This document shows positions 13,435 through 26,144 of a stretch of 64,000 nt of DNA, piece by piece. The stretch comes from Corella eumyota. Taxonomy: Eukaryota; Chordata; Ascidiacea; Phlebobranchia; Corellidae. The notes under the pieces were generated by a model. That model saw only the letters and a program-made list of their open reading frames with translations. It was not told the origin of the DNA and ran no database searches. The stretch covers positions 4,030,001 through 4,094,000 of the forward strand of contig OY720100.1 of assembly GCA_963082875.1 (NCBI GenBank). Reading direction: 5' to 3'. The position numbers and the translations under genes were made by a program. The first letter of the stretch is position 1. Every line of letters begins with the position of its first letter.

Positions 13435-16400
13435 TTATAATTCCTCTTTCGCACCAAGACGATCCAAAATTTGCTTAGCTTCAATTCTTAACTAAGTATA
13501 AATATAATAAATTTAATAAAGAAAAACATGCATATTTAATTATATTCTTTAATACAAAACAAATACCTTTTCTAAATTTTTAAATTGTTGATTTTGTATT
13601 TGTAGTACAATAAAAAGACATGCAAAAAATTGACTTTTTAATTATTTTTTCGCTGATTGTTTTTTTTTACTTTTAGTTATGTTTAGAGTAACAGTACTTT
13701 CTGCATTTTAAAAAATTTGATACCAAAGAGACTTAAATAAAACTAAGTAGTGTATAATTCTCTTTTATCTAACATACAAATATGTACTAAAAGCCTACTG
13801 TACCTGGTGTGCTAAATTCTTTTTAGAAACCTACTACAAAATAATTTTGCGCTAAATTTATATTTTTAATATTTAAAAACCACCCGATATTAAAACAACA
13901 TAATATTCCTCTATGTCCAATGCAAAAACTTTCTTATATAAATATCTTTGTAACAAATGGAAAAGGTACAATCTAATTAAGTCTAACAAGAATAATGTCT
14001 GTCGGCTTTATTTTATTTCATTTTAAATTGGACTGAAAATGGAGTTTTAGACAATCAAAACTTGATTAAGAAATAAAGTGAGTGATTAAGATCATTTTGA
14101 AATAATTTTATATTAATTAGTAACGTGACAACAAATCAGTTCCAAGACCTTTAATTCAAGATTTAGATAATAGATTTAAAACATTCAAATTGACATTCAT
14201 TAAAATTCATATTATCATAAACTAAAACCAACCAAACAATATTTAGTAGATACCTTATAGTCAAAACTGTACTAAAAATATAAATTAAATTTATAAAAAA
14301 ATTAAAATTAAACTTACTTGTTCGTTATGTGAAAGGTCCTGTGTAAACCACAAGGCTACAGCACATCGTCGCCCCCTTGTGACAGGTTTAACTCCATGAA
14401 GACAATCACCGCCGGCGCCAAAGCTCACCAATCTTCCACATTTTGGAGTTACTTGCAACTACAAAAAAATTTATAAATAAATTGCTTTACTTTGAAAAAT
14501 TTAAAAAAAGTAAAAAGAAGGTAAAATTCAAGAGATACAGATTAAAAGCAACAAAGGCAATTCGATTTCAAGTATATATAGATAACATTTTTAAAATGAA
14601 TTAGTCAGCAATTTACAAAAAAGAAAATTGCAACTTAATCAAAATTATTTAAAAATTTACCAAGACTCGTTTAGCTGTGTTGTCAGTCATAATAAATTCA
14701 CCTCCTTCAAAATTATGGTTAAGATATAAGATTGCACTGTAATCCCTCCAAGTATAAGCGGGTTGTTCTTTTATGCAACTACCATCAGCATATAAGATAC
14801 AGTTATCCCCATGCACAGGATGGCTTAAGCCTTTTATTTCTGTTTAAAGAATTAATTTATTTTTTGATGCGTGGAAACAAGAAAAAAAATTGTAGTTTTG
14901 GACAGATTATAACTAGTTGAAAATAAAAAAAAAATTTAAAAGATTAAAATAAAAACATATTTAGTAAACAACTGTTTAAATTAAATAAATTAAATTAGAA
15001 ATTAAAATTTTAAGTCCTAGTATAGATAACAATTTTAAATTTACAATTTAAATTTTTATTTTTAAAAAATGACATAAACAAAGATTTTTTTATTACCTTC
15101 ATTTTTTAAAGCTGTCCTACAAACTAGATGAGTATAATCGAAATAAAGTTCATCCAGTTTAAAATAAGCCGCCACCTGTTGTAAAACTCTCTCACTTATA
15201 TCATAATAAGTCTTTGCAATGCTCAGTGGTAATTTTCCTTGTTCAGCCAACTAAAATGTCAATAAAAATATGAATAGTTATTTACTTGAAAAAAAACAAG
15301 AAAAAAATTATTTAAAATTTAAATTTTTTGTTAATGTGGTCACCACATTAAATATACGTTACAGTTTAAACATCAGGTAATGATATTTTTAAAACCAAAT
15401 CTTTAGTTGCCTTGATTTTTTGATTTGTTTGTTATTATTTGTTTAGTATTTTAGAATCATACTTCTACATATTAACAGCAGTATGATCTATTGGTAACAC
15501 CCCTAATAACTTAAAGATGCTACACAACATATAATTATTATACCCTAAAAAAGCAATGTGTTTAGCACCTTTTATCATTAGGCCCTTCTACATGCAAAAA
15601 GTGTTTAATTTTACCTCTGCAGCTCTGTGAACATTTATTCCTTGAAATAACTCAGAGTTGGTGTGGGGAGAAGATCTGCCCTTATACCCATCTCCATTTA
15701 AACCAGCGGACTAAAATAAAATTCATAAACAGATATGAGTGTATTAAAATATACCCTATATCACTCAAAAAAGACTCAATCTTTTATTGGGTAAATAAAA
15801 ACTTTTTTGAAAGTAAATTTTTGATCAATAATTATATAGGCTATACATAAAATAAACCAAAAACCATTTCTTTAATATATTTTTAAACAAGACTAACTGC
15901 AAAGTATTATGCAAACTCAAACTATAACTTAAAATATGTTTTAAGGTTTTTTTTACTATTTGTAAAAACCAACCAATACAAGATCGATGAGATCTTGACA
16001 CTGATCTTCATCCGCCATTCCATCCATTGCAAATCTTGTGGGTCCATTCATTTGGGAGGAGTTTGCAAGAAGAGTTGCCTCCTTGAAGATAACTGGACCT
16101 TCCGGAACAGGAGTTGAAGGGAGAGAAGAAGAATCAACAATAAATTGAATATAATTCGAGTCAACTGTTGCTCTTCCTAATTTTTCGTTTTGAATCCATG
16201 AGATATCAACATCTTTCTATTAAAAAATGAAGTTTTTTCATTGAATTAAAAAAATGCAATGTTACAAAATTTGTTGTTTGCATTAAAAAAATATTAAAAA
16301 AAAATAAATTGACGGTGTATTATAACTTTTAAAATGGTTTTCAAAAATTTGTTAAACCTTTTTATCTAAATATTTCTACTTTTTTCATAAATTAACTAAA

Positions 16401-19400
16401 CAATTTAGCGCAATAAATAATAGCATAAATATTGTGCCTAAACAGAATTTTTTTTTTAAATTATTTTAAAAGAAAAAAAAACTTTTTAATCCTAAAAATT
16501 ATATAAATTTGGGAAACGTACACCATGGTTAGGGTCAGCTTCAGACATTCTTTTTTGTCTCAATCTTTCCATTTCCATATTGTGTTTATCTTTTGAACTA
16601 ATGATGTCATTAGTTTTATGTTGCGTGGAAACATATTCTGTAGCAGATTCATCCAACAATTCTGGATCTCCTATAATGTAAAATTTACATTTATAAAGAC
16701 AAAAATCATTTTAAGGTATATGTAAAATATACACTAGGCTACCACTACTATAAATATAGTTATGCATATATTTAGGCTTGATTTTAATTGACTTTATTAT
16801 AAAACTACCTTGATTCTTTTTATCCTTGGGAATTTCTTTTTGCTCTTTGTTGTCAAGTATTTTGTTTTTATTTTCTTTTTCATTTAAATTAATTTTTTCT
16901 TCCTCATTTTCAGGAAATTCCTCAGAATAGGGATTTAGTAGATTTTTATCATAATTTTGAATGCCAAAGTTCTTGTAGATATACTTTAGTGACTTTGATA
17001 GTAGTTTTAAACGATAAATGAATTTTGAAGCTTCCTAAAAAAAAATTAGACAGTGTTTATTTATTAAAATTTATAATTTAAAAATTAAAATATTGCATAC
17101 TATTCATAGGTTATAAAGGCTACACAGTGTTTTCTGTTTTGATATTATTTTTATGTTATAATAAAATTGTTTAAAAAAATATAAATTACTTCTCTTGGTT
17201 GAATGTTATCAAGTTGATATTTTTGTAGATTTTCTTTCATTATTTTACTATCAGGATAAAATAAAAGATAAGATTTGATGCAACTAACTGCTTTTGCTTT
17301 TTCATTTGCTACACAAAAAATTATTTAATTCATTAATAAACCATAACTCTATGAAAAAAATCAGACTATAATGTTCAAGTCCCAATTATAAATTTTATGT
17401 ACACAAAAAAACAATTAAATTATTTTTAAAAAAATTGTTTTTAATACATTTGTTTAAAAATAAGTTGTTTTAACTTACTTTTTAAATATGCTAACTGAAG
17501 ATAAAAATAAAGCTTAGGTAGAAAATTGGGTTCAGTTGATTTTAATTTTGTTCTGCTAACTTCTTCAGGACATTTCATTTTGCATTCAAGTACAGATTGA
17601 TAATGATCTAAAAAAAACACATTCGTAAAAAATATATTTATTTTAAATTTAAATTATCTAACCAGAATTACAGAAATAACATTGGAATAATTTGACGCAA
17701 AATTTCTTAAACAAATATAACTAATACAACTAATATATAGTTTTTTTTTAATTGTAGATACGAAAAAATTGTCTAAAAAGTTAGGTATGTATATATAAAA
17801 AAAAAAAATTACAAAACGTTGTAAAATTTTAGGTATTCTTACCAACAAAAGATTGATGAAATAAAGTTGGGTCATCAGAGTACTCTCCTTTTTCACTATA
17901 TTCACCCTCACATACTGCCTCACAACCCTGCTCAGCTAAGTAAAACTCAGTCAATCCCGACTCGAAATATTCAATTGATTTTTCGTAATTTTCAGCATTA
18001 TAGAAGTCTACACCTAAGTTTATAAAACAATAAAAAAAGATTAAAATTAAAAAATATTTGAAGGTGTTATTATTAATTAAAACTAATTTATAAGTTTGTA
18101 TTACTTAATGTTTTTCAAAATGCATGTAATGGTAAAAATAATAATTTATATGTATTTAGTTAATAATACACTTAATTACTTCATTTACCTGTGTTAATTT
18201 TATCTTTAATACTTTTTTAAACAACAAAAAATAACATACCTAGATTGTATTGTTCTACATGAGGTACAGCCTCCAAATTTATCAACATTTCTTCGGTTGT
18301 GTTGGAGTTTTGTAAATAATATTTCAGATTTTGTGACATCATTTTATCTTCAGGGTCAAACAAATTATATGTGTTTGTTACAGCTACAGATTCGTTATAG
18401 TATCCACCCTATTAAAACAAAGTTAAATATATTTTAAATGGTAATTTAGTAACAGGTCTTGCAGTTGTTTTAACAAAAAAAATTTTATAAAAAAGTATAT
18501 AGGCCGATAATATTTTTTTTTAATATTTAAAATTGCTTAGTAAAAGTATATAACTAATATTTTCTGCCGAAAGGTTAATTTGGTAAATTTACCCTAATAG
18601 TTGTTAAAAAAATATAAAAAAAGGTATAACCCACATTTCACAGTTAAAAAAATGCACATATAAATATAACCCACATTTTAACAATTTACCTTAAATCCCT
18701 ACAAACACTTAATGTAATATTTTTCAAAAATAAAACCTACCCTGAAATAAGCAAACTGTAGATATTTGTAAATAAATTTGGTTTGAAATATATTTTTGGT
18801 GTCATCAGAAACTCTTGTAACTGAACGAGAATCGCCAAATTTTTCATCTTCACAATTTTCTAAGCAGTTTGCTGAAAAATAATAAAAAAAAATATATTTA
18901 AAATTCATAAGAATCGTAAATTTTTTTTGAATAAAACTGTGCTTAATGTGAAGGGGATAATTTTAAGTCAGATTGGCAGAAATTTATTCTGTTTATAGCC
19001 CTTTACTTAAGGGTGCTATAACATAGAATTAAGAAACAATGGTAATCTATTCAATGCCTTTATGTGTTTTAACCACTACTATATGCCAGCAAAATTTATA
19101 ATAAAACTTTAACAAATGCTACATAGAATAAAATAGTATAAAAAAAATAAAACCTTTATTGAAAATATATTCAAGGTCCGACAGTGGACCAGAATTTGAG
19201 GTTAATTCACTTAAACATAATTCAGAGCATTCTTGTATTCCTTTATTACTTGCTCTAAAAAAAAAATTAAATTTTTAAATATAAGCAAAAATTGACACCC
19301 AGTTTTTTCTAACAAATAAGTGTTAAAGTAAATAGAAAAAAACTGTGATGTTTGTTTATTTAAATTAACAGTTGCTAAACATTTTTTGTTCACCATTAAT

Positions 19401-20032
19401 TAATGTAAATAATCAATTTTTTTTTAATCTTATATTCAACAAATTAAAAATGCCTAAATTTATATTACTAAAAATTTACAAGAACATTTTTTTAATATTT
19501 ATTTATCCTTAATGTGGGAAGGTCAACTTCCCGACTTAAACATAGAGTAACATCAGTTACTCTGACCCAGTCTCGATTTGCCTTTCAAAGTTTTGAATAT
19601 TATATAGGCCTATACATTATATTTGCCTAATAATTAAAACAAGTAAATTATAATTTAACATACTTATAACTTTGTAGTGCAGATTCAAAATAAGTTATTG
19701 CACTTTCCCAATTTTCATTCCAATAAGCTTCAAGTCCACTAGCATACAGTTCATCATAGGAAATATATTCTAAATTAAAGTTAAATAAACTTAAAAAAAC
19801 ATTGAAAAAACTGCAAAAAGAAAATACTGTCATATTCTTTTAAATAGCCTATATAGCTAAAAATATGTAAAAAATTTTTAGCACACCTATGATCATTAAT
19901 CAACAACAAATAAAATTTAATAAACTAAACGAATAAAAACAAGATTTTATATTATGTTTAATGTAATTTCTTACCTTGGCAAGTAGATACACTAAAAATA
20001 AAACAGAACACACACAGCTTCATAAAATCCAT
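13435..20032 (-). CDS. Leprecan family prolyl 3-hydroxylase, complete
   Basis: Sixteen exons: 19975-20032, 19664-19769, 19154-19254, 18741-18871, 18240-18408, 17843-18013, 17479-17607, 17190-17308, 16809-17034, 16522-16670, 15974-16216, 15615-15710, 15097-15250, 14661-14839, 14318-14458, 13435-13491. They give 742 residues, close to vertebrate P3H1. A signal peptide precedes four TPR-like segments, each with a CxxxC motif (Cys64/68, 91/95, 219/223, 254/258). A charged linker follows, then the 2-oxoglutarate/Fe(II) dioxygenase domain with HGD (His627, Asp629), His698 and, ten residues on, Arg708, the iron and oxoglutarate ligands of the family. The protein ends KEEL, an ER-retrieval signal like KDEL. 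Role: 3-hydroxylation of collagen prolines in the ER. Exon 11 is taken to end at a GTTGGT donor because this keeps the normal spacing before SAGLNGDGY. Confidence 0.95.
18972..19625 (-). repeat. Two SINE fragments inside leprecan introns
   Basis: A head fragment (about 18972-19040, with the conserved TTTATAGCCCTTTACTTAAG stretch) lies in the intron between 18872 and 19153. A tail fragment (about 19499-19625, with the GTAACATCAGTTAC hairpin) lies between 19255 and 19663. Both are in minus orientation and decayed. Exon 3 sits between them, so they are probably independent remnants. Confidence 0.7.
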
Positions 20033-21004
20033 GGTAACAATAGCTTAATAAAAAATAAATCTAGACTTTGTTAGATTTACTTTTCTACTTTGACTTTAAT
20101 ACATTTTCTGCATTAAAACATGAAACGTGTAAACTTGCACACATATATTTTTTTTAAATGACAGCCTTGCGATCTCTCATTTAAAAAAGAGAGAAACAAA
20201 AAAAAGCAATTGTGAAAAAAAATCATGCAAAAAAGTATTTCCATTTAATTAATTTCGACAATACAATATTTTTTTCTTAATAAAACGTGTACACGTAATT
20301 ATAGATTTTACTCAAATAGTGTAATAAATCGGCTTGCGTCAAGTTATCAACCAAAAGATTACAAGTTCCACAAATGACTATAAACCTAGTGTTAAAAAGG
20401 AAAGTGAAGGCAAATTTGAAGACAAACCTAGCATAAATATTGTTTTTCCCTTTCCTAGTTTCGGTTTTAATAAAAATAAAATATTGAGAATTTTGCAAAA
20501 GTTGTGATGTATTTAATTTACAAATCAAAAAAAAGTTTAAAACATACCAAAAAATAAAATACAAAAAACTTATCTAATTTCTATTTAAATATCTTACTAC
20601 CTTAGCAAGAACAGAAATAAAGTCACAAAACGTTAAAACACGTTTTGTAAGAATAAAAATACTAAAAGCACAACAGCAAAATAATAAAACCGCGCAGTAA
20701 TCAATTACTACAAATAAAACCTGAGATATTTTATGATCTTGTTACCGTTTATATTTATGATAAACTATTAGATAAGACTACGTGAGATAGAGATTCTTGA
20801 ATATTAGAAAACAGGCAAACTAGGTTAAGTGAGGTCACATAGAACAAAGAAATTACAGTTTTCACCTTTGACATAATAAAGAGAGGTAGGTTAATGCAGT
20901 TCCCTTTGCAGGGCTAAACTAACCTGTAGGCTGACCATAGTATGTTCCTTCGCCTAACTAGTGCAATAAAACAACATAAAAACCTATTTTTGGTTAGGTC
21001 AAAG
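20033..21004. other. Gap between leprecan start and the sushi/EAR gene 3' end
   Basis: About 970 bases, AT-rich, with no supported exon. It should carry the leprecan promoter right of 20032 and the 3' UTR of the next gene left of 21005. Confidence 0.5.
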
Positions 21005-24000
21005 TTAACCAGTAGCGCGCGATTGTTGCCATACCCTTTTATATACAAAACATTCGCCGTTTAAAGTGGTCTGAGCAGCAACAATGTATTGGTTATGCTC
21101 TGTATCTTCGAATCCCGAAGTATCGGATAATTTTCGAAGATCCTTTTCTTTTAGAATATCGATGATCTTCATTCGACCTTTGTGAGGGACCCCGATGATT
21201 ATGCGACCGACCTGACCACGGGTTTGGCTGTTGGTAGTGATAATGGTGTGTAGTTTTTTACCAGCAACAGCCATCGAGCAGCGGTAGATATTTTCACCGG
21301 ACTTTAACTTTCGGCGCATAACCCGTTTAAAAACACCTCGTTTCCCTAAAAACAAATTTTTAAATAAAGTTTAATGTAACTAAAAATTTTAACAGAATCG
21401 CAGTAGGTAAATACCATCTGTTACTTTAAATGAGAATTTAAAAAGGCAGAATTATGAAAATCCCCCAAAAAATTACCAAGCATTAATTTAAATAAGTTTA
21501 TATTTTAAACCAACAAAAAAACGAAATTTAAGATAAGCTATATTTACCGGTTCTGCGTTTAGACAACTTCTGTACCAAAACTACGGATCTTCCACGTCTG
21601 TTACGACCCCTGCACCTATAAATATCATTGTTAAGTGGTATGTAGTCAATTTCGTCAGTGTAGGATCTACGGCGTTTAGATGGAATCAAGGAAAAGTTGC
21701 GAGATATTCTTGGTTTCAGAAATTTCCCGTCTTTGTTTGATCTAAAAGCAATGTGTGAAGTTATATATTAAATATTATCACTGTTTTCGTATTGAAATTT
21801 AAATCAAAAAAATAGAAAAAGTGGCATTTTGAAATATACGTGAATTTACATATTTTAATTTTTTGTTAGAGAACACTTGGCTTCACTACATAAGGTTCTA
21901 TGTTCAATCCCGATTGCTCTCATGCTGTTGCACCCTTGTGTAAGGCGTTATAAACAAAACTTCTGCTAAGCTTACTTAATCAGAAGCATAAATATCGGGC
22001 ACTTATAATTTATATAATCCCAAACTGCCAAGAAAACTCGGGACTGGGTCAGAGTAACTGATGATATTCTGTGTTTATGTCGTGGAATCGACCTTCCCAC
22101 ATCGAGAATAATTAATACAGTAGAGCCTACCTAATTCACTGTTTTTAAATATATTTATCATGTTTTATTAAATAAATATAATGTACACAATGGGCCTTTT
22201 AACTAAGACTTACAGGTAGAACATGGTTTTGTCTTTGTTGTCGACGAAAAGCTGAAGTTTGCTGCCGTTGTGCGGCAAAACTTCGATCACCCTTGGGTGA
22301 CTGTGATGAATGGTCTGATAAGGCGGCGAGGCGAAACGGGATCCATCCCAACGGTATATTCGAATTAGGTTTCCTGTCTTTGGAAACCACAAAATTTACT
22401 TTACAAATTAACAGGTAAGGAGCTAGTACTGTTTTTTTAGGCCTGTTTGCTAATAACAGGAATTGGGTAATTCAAACGACAATGTTTGCTAAATAATGAC
22501 TGTTTCAGCCTAATTGGAAGTAAATAAGGTAGTGTCCAAAATTGACACCAATTAGTACAATTTTACTTTAAATTGCTAACATCTATTTTAGTAATTAGTA
22601 GTAATTGACGTACCAAATATATGGTTATGTCAATTTTAAGAAAACATGTTACATTTAATATGGTAATTGGAAAATTGCTTTATTTTTGTCCGAGAGTAAT
22701 TACCTTGTCTCCGGCAGCTAGAAAAAGATCGTCCCGATGTCGATACGTAGTTAGACTGTACACATCTCCACAGTTTAACACTTGATGTCTCACAAACGAT
22801 TTTAACTTGGATTTTGATGAAGAATCTAGTTTTAAAAATCATAAATTTGTGTTAGTGTTTTAAAGAAATTGAAAAGCTTCGTAGAAAAGCCTTTAAATTT
22901 TATAAATTTCGATATTTAATTGCCTCCTGTTTATTTTTAATCTTTCTTGTTTTGAAAATAAAACCTACTTAAACAAAGTTAAAAAACATTTAAATTTTTT
23001 TTTTGTGTATATTTTTTATCCTTGATGTGGAAAAGTCGAATGAGCGACTTAAACATAGAGTAACATCAGTTACTCCGACCCAGTCTCGAGTTACCTGTGG
23101 CAGTTTGGGATATTATAGATTATAATTTTCCGATAATTATATTGCTGATTAAGTGCTGGCTCAGCAGGAGTTCATACCGTTTATAGCCCCTTACTCAAGA
23201 AAGCTACAGCATGGGATCAGTGGGGATTGAACCCACGACCTCATGTGTGGTGTAGCAAGTGTTCTTACCACTACATCACGCTTCCGGATACCTTCTTTTA
23301 TAGATTAATTATTACTCACTAAAGTTAGGATTACAAGTCGTGTTGTCGCCCGACCAGGTTCCATCAATCTGACAACGTCGCACATTCGTACCAGAAACTG
23401 TAAAACCTTCCTTACAATTTATTGAGCACGACTTCGAAAACTGTGCGTCGTTGGGGGACGAATCGCAATTCCAGCTGCCGTTAGGTGGGGATATTAATGG
23501 CTCACATGCAGAAACTAAATGCAAATAAATGTTGTTGAAGATAGCATTTGGTTACGATTAAAATATGGGTTTAGGCTTATGTTAAGTATTAGGCTACCTG
23601 CCATTGAGTTAGAAGTAATCGCTCATAAACGCACGAAGTTTTTTAACATTGCTCAAAGCCTTCCATAATTTATGTTATAAAAAATGTATTTTTAAAGTAG
23701 TCGAAGTTATAATCATTTTTATATATTTTTTAAATCTTAAATTTACTACTTTCAGCCTGAATTTTAATTCGTCAGCTTTAGTGGGTAGCCTGCTGGCCCG
23801 TACTGTCGATCAAGCTTAAAAAATTGACAGGCGCTCTTACGTAAACATTAAAATGTCGAACAGAATGTTTAATTAACAAAATATTCATTGAAAAGAAGTG
23901 GCCGTGAAATTAAAATTCCAACCAAATCAAGTCTTTCAGTCGTTTTCCGTCGCAAATCTTTGTGACCGAATATTTTGGTTTGTTACGTAACAAAGGATAG

Positions 24001-26144
24001 GCAACATGTTTATTATCTCCAAATGATAACATCAGAAGGCCACTTATTCAAAGCGGTAATCGACTTGCCAAGTGGAATTTGAAAACCCTTATTATTAGAT
24101 TCTTTAATTAAGTGTTATTTTAACGTTGCATATTCGGAAAGTGACTTAATTCTAATAAGAAAGCAGCATTTTTAAAATCCTACAAAATATGATTTTTAAA
24201 CTATCCGACGCAATTAATCAAATTTTGTCCGCTGAATATTAATAAACAGGCGACATCAAATTTAAGCATTCACGCGCGCACCTGCGACTTCGGCCGATGA
24301 CAAATTAAAAAGCCAGTGTTTAATCAACTGGACCAAGATAGATTTCAAGTAGTTCTAATCTGAGTCGAGATATTTGGTGGGAGATTAACTCTTTGATGGT
24401 GAGTTTACACGATACGAGATTAACTGAAATCGGCGTTCAAGAAAAATTAAGTTTCTAACTAATTCAATTCACGATTGTTTTCGAAAGGCCCGAAAGTGTA
24501 AAATCGCGCGTAAAACAATAAACAATGCGGCTTTATTGAAATATGACGTCATAATATTACGTTATGTCGTAACAATGACATGCTTCTGGCTTAACCACCA
24601 GCACTTTCAGTGCTTGAAAATAACCACTTAAGATCGTGTTTCGTACATATCTATTGAACACCATAATACATGAACTGTTTAGCGCCAAAAAGCAATGCCC
24701 CGTGACACTTTCATTGCCGGTGATCAGCTGGTTAGTGCGTGGGAAAAACGCGCGTTTCTAAAAAGTATTTTGCGGGTACGGCACGCTAAGGGAAGTTGCG
24801 ATTTATAATCGACTGAAAATCTGCCTATCGTTATTGATTCATTACCGAGCCGGTGATTCGCGACCATGAAATTATGGGTTAGCAGAAAGATTAACCTGCC
24901 CCTTACATACGACGTGCTAAGTGGTCGAAGAATCGCAGGTAAACGAAACTTAAAATGTTAATAACGCGTGACTGTCACAAACATTTGAAGCTGTGAAATG
25001 ACAGATCGGTTGAAAAGCGTCGACTTTGTTGGTACGGCGTGTTTTGCCGTAAATATATAATACCCATTTGCTAATACAACACACCTAAAAGGAACGGACT
25101 ACAAAATTGGGGCCAAATTGGTAATTTTTTTTTGTTTTTGCGAAATTTTTGTTACGTCATAAACGGTATTCAATTTCGCTTACAAGTTGTACTTCGATTA
25201 CGTGTTCTCGTCACCCAAGGGACTTCATGGGCAATTAAAACCGCTCTCGTAAATATAATGGCACTTAATCCAACAAACAAGGTCAAGATTTACAGCACTC
25301 GAGAGAAATTAAACATCGCCGTTTCGAATAAGTTACCACGCGGAGGATTTAAACGTGCCGATTTATGTTTAAAGTGACCATATACAAAAAATAACAAGAA
25401 GGCTTATTTCTCGTTGGGTAAATATCAAAGTATGAAAAGTAGCTTTGTGAGTGCAAAACAAACATACCCACCACACTTAAAGTTTTCGTCCCGGCCTGAC
25501 CAAAAAGCATTTCCCGTCGGCGTCGATTTCTTTGCACCCCGAACGCTGCTAGGTCGACATCTTCGTTTTCTTTGGTTGCGATTGACCAGCCGAAATCCGG
25601 GCGCGCACCGGACCTCGCACCGAGACCGAACCCTTCGTCCGTTGGAACAATTAACAATTACTTTAGGGTCAGTTGGCCATACTGGACATAGCATTAAATT
25701 GGGTTCTCGCGAGTAAGCCGATGGGTACTTGTTTTTAGCAGTTATAGAACTACGGTGTTTGGAATTGAAATATACTCCACTTTTTTCCTCGACGATTGCG
25801 CTTTCAACAAAGCCCAGCACCGGCTTAGTGCGATTCTTTCGCTTTCGCTTACGGCGTATGTCCTTGGCTGACTTAGCACTACGTCGGTAACGCCGGTGCA
25901 TTACATTGCCCTTGAACAAAAAACCTAGTTCCGATTGACGGTATCCTGTCTCTTTGTGCTCTGTATTTTGAGACTGATATTGTTCCAGGCCACCAACGAA
26001 CAGAGGGTTAGATGTTTGTGATTTGCCTTGGCGCTGCCTGCTTACAGTGATTATTTTGCTTTGAGTAAGGGTTTGAGTACATTGAGCTGATTGGGTTAAT
26101 ATGTAAATAAAAACCAAAACGATTGAAGAAAACAGATTGTTCAT
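21005..26144 (-). CDS. Secreted sushi-domain protein with EAR/EPTP-like repeats
   Basis: Six exons: 25472-26144, 23320-23514, 22704-22825, 22214-22377, 21548-21741, 21005-21345, giving 562 residues. The start at 26144 gives a signal peptide (about 23 residues). A long basic region follows (KDIRRKRKRKNRTK, residues near 95-108), a likely convertase site. Sushi domain 1 begins at LCPVWPTD and sushi domain 2 at CEPLISPPNGSW; the latter has the TWSGDNTTC ending. The rest has repeats like the EAR/EPTP beta-propeller blade: DLFLAAGDKTGNLIRIYRWD, then YQTIHHSHP, and later QYIVAAQTTLNGECFVYKRV. EAR is my reading of the pattern and not a profile hit. Exon 4 starts after a weak acceptor (TTTCCAAAG) because the stronger upstream one gives an immediate stop. 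EAR domains usually bind extracellular partners. I know of no vertebrate protein with this domain order. Confidence 0.75.
21869..22112 (+). repeat. tRNA-derived SINE copy
   Basis: Plus-orientation copy in the intron between 21742 and 22213, missing the first bases of the tRNA-like head. It keeps the box B-like GTTCAATCCC, the CTCATGCTGTTGCACCC body and the tail ending CCACATCGAG. Confidence 0.85.
23006..23287 (-). repeat. tRNA-derived SINE copy, near full length
   Basis: Minus-orientation copy in the intron between 22826 and 23319. Read on its own strand it runs from a head with TGTAGTGGTAAGAACACTTG and box B through the body to the GAGTAACTGATGTTACTC hairpin and the tail. Confidence 0.9.
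23900..25460. promoter_or_regulatory. Base-balanced intron segment, candidate enhancer
   Basis: Most of the 1.96-kb first intron of the sushi/EAR gene is visibly less AT-rich than the introns around it and has no repeat. It contains a CRE palindrome TGACGTCA at 24544-24551. No exon on either strand is supported. Regulatory function is an inference from composition and position only. Confidence 0.3.

Noticed and set aside
12729-13484. Open frames of 116 and 90 residues on the minus strand in the gap upstream of the TAFA-like gene
   Set aside because: Phe/Ile/Tyr/Lys-rich translations of AT-rich DNA with no motif. The right-hand one only overlaps the last leprecan exon in another frame.
22378-22400. 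The stronger-looking acceptor (TTTGTAAAG) for exon 4 of the sushi/EAR gene
   Set aside because: It places a stop codon immediately in frame; the acceptor at 22378-22379 keeps the phase and restores a normal EAR-type block.
25132-25716. Open frames of 81 and 100 residues on the plus strand
   Set aside because: One lies in an intron and the other is antisense to the first exon of the sushi/EAR gene. Neither has splice-consistent partners or domain motifs.
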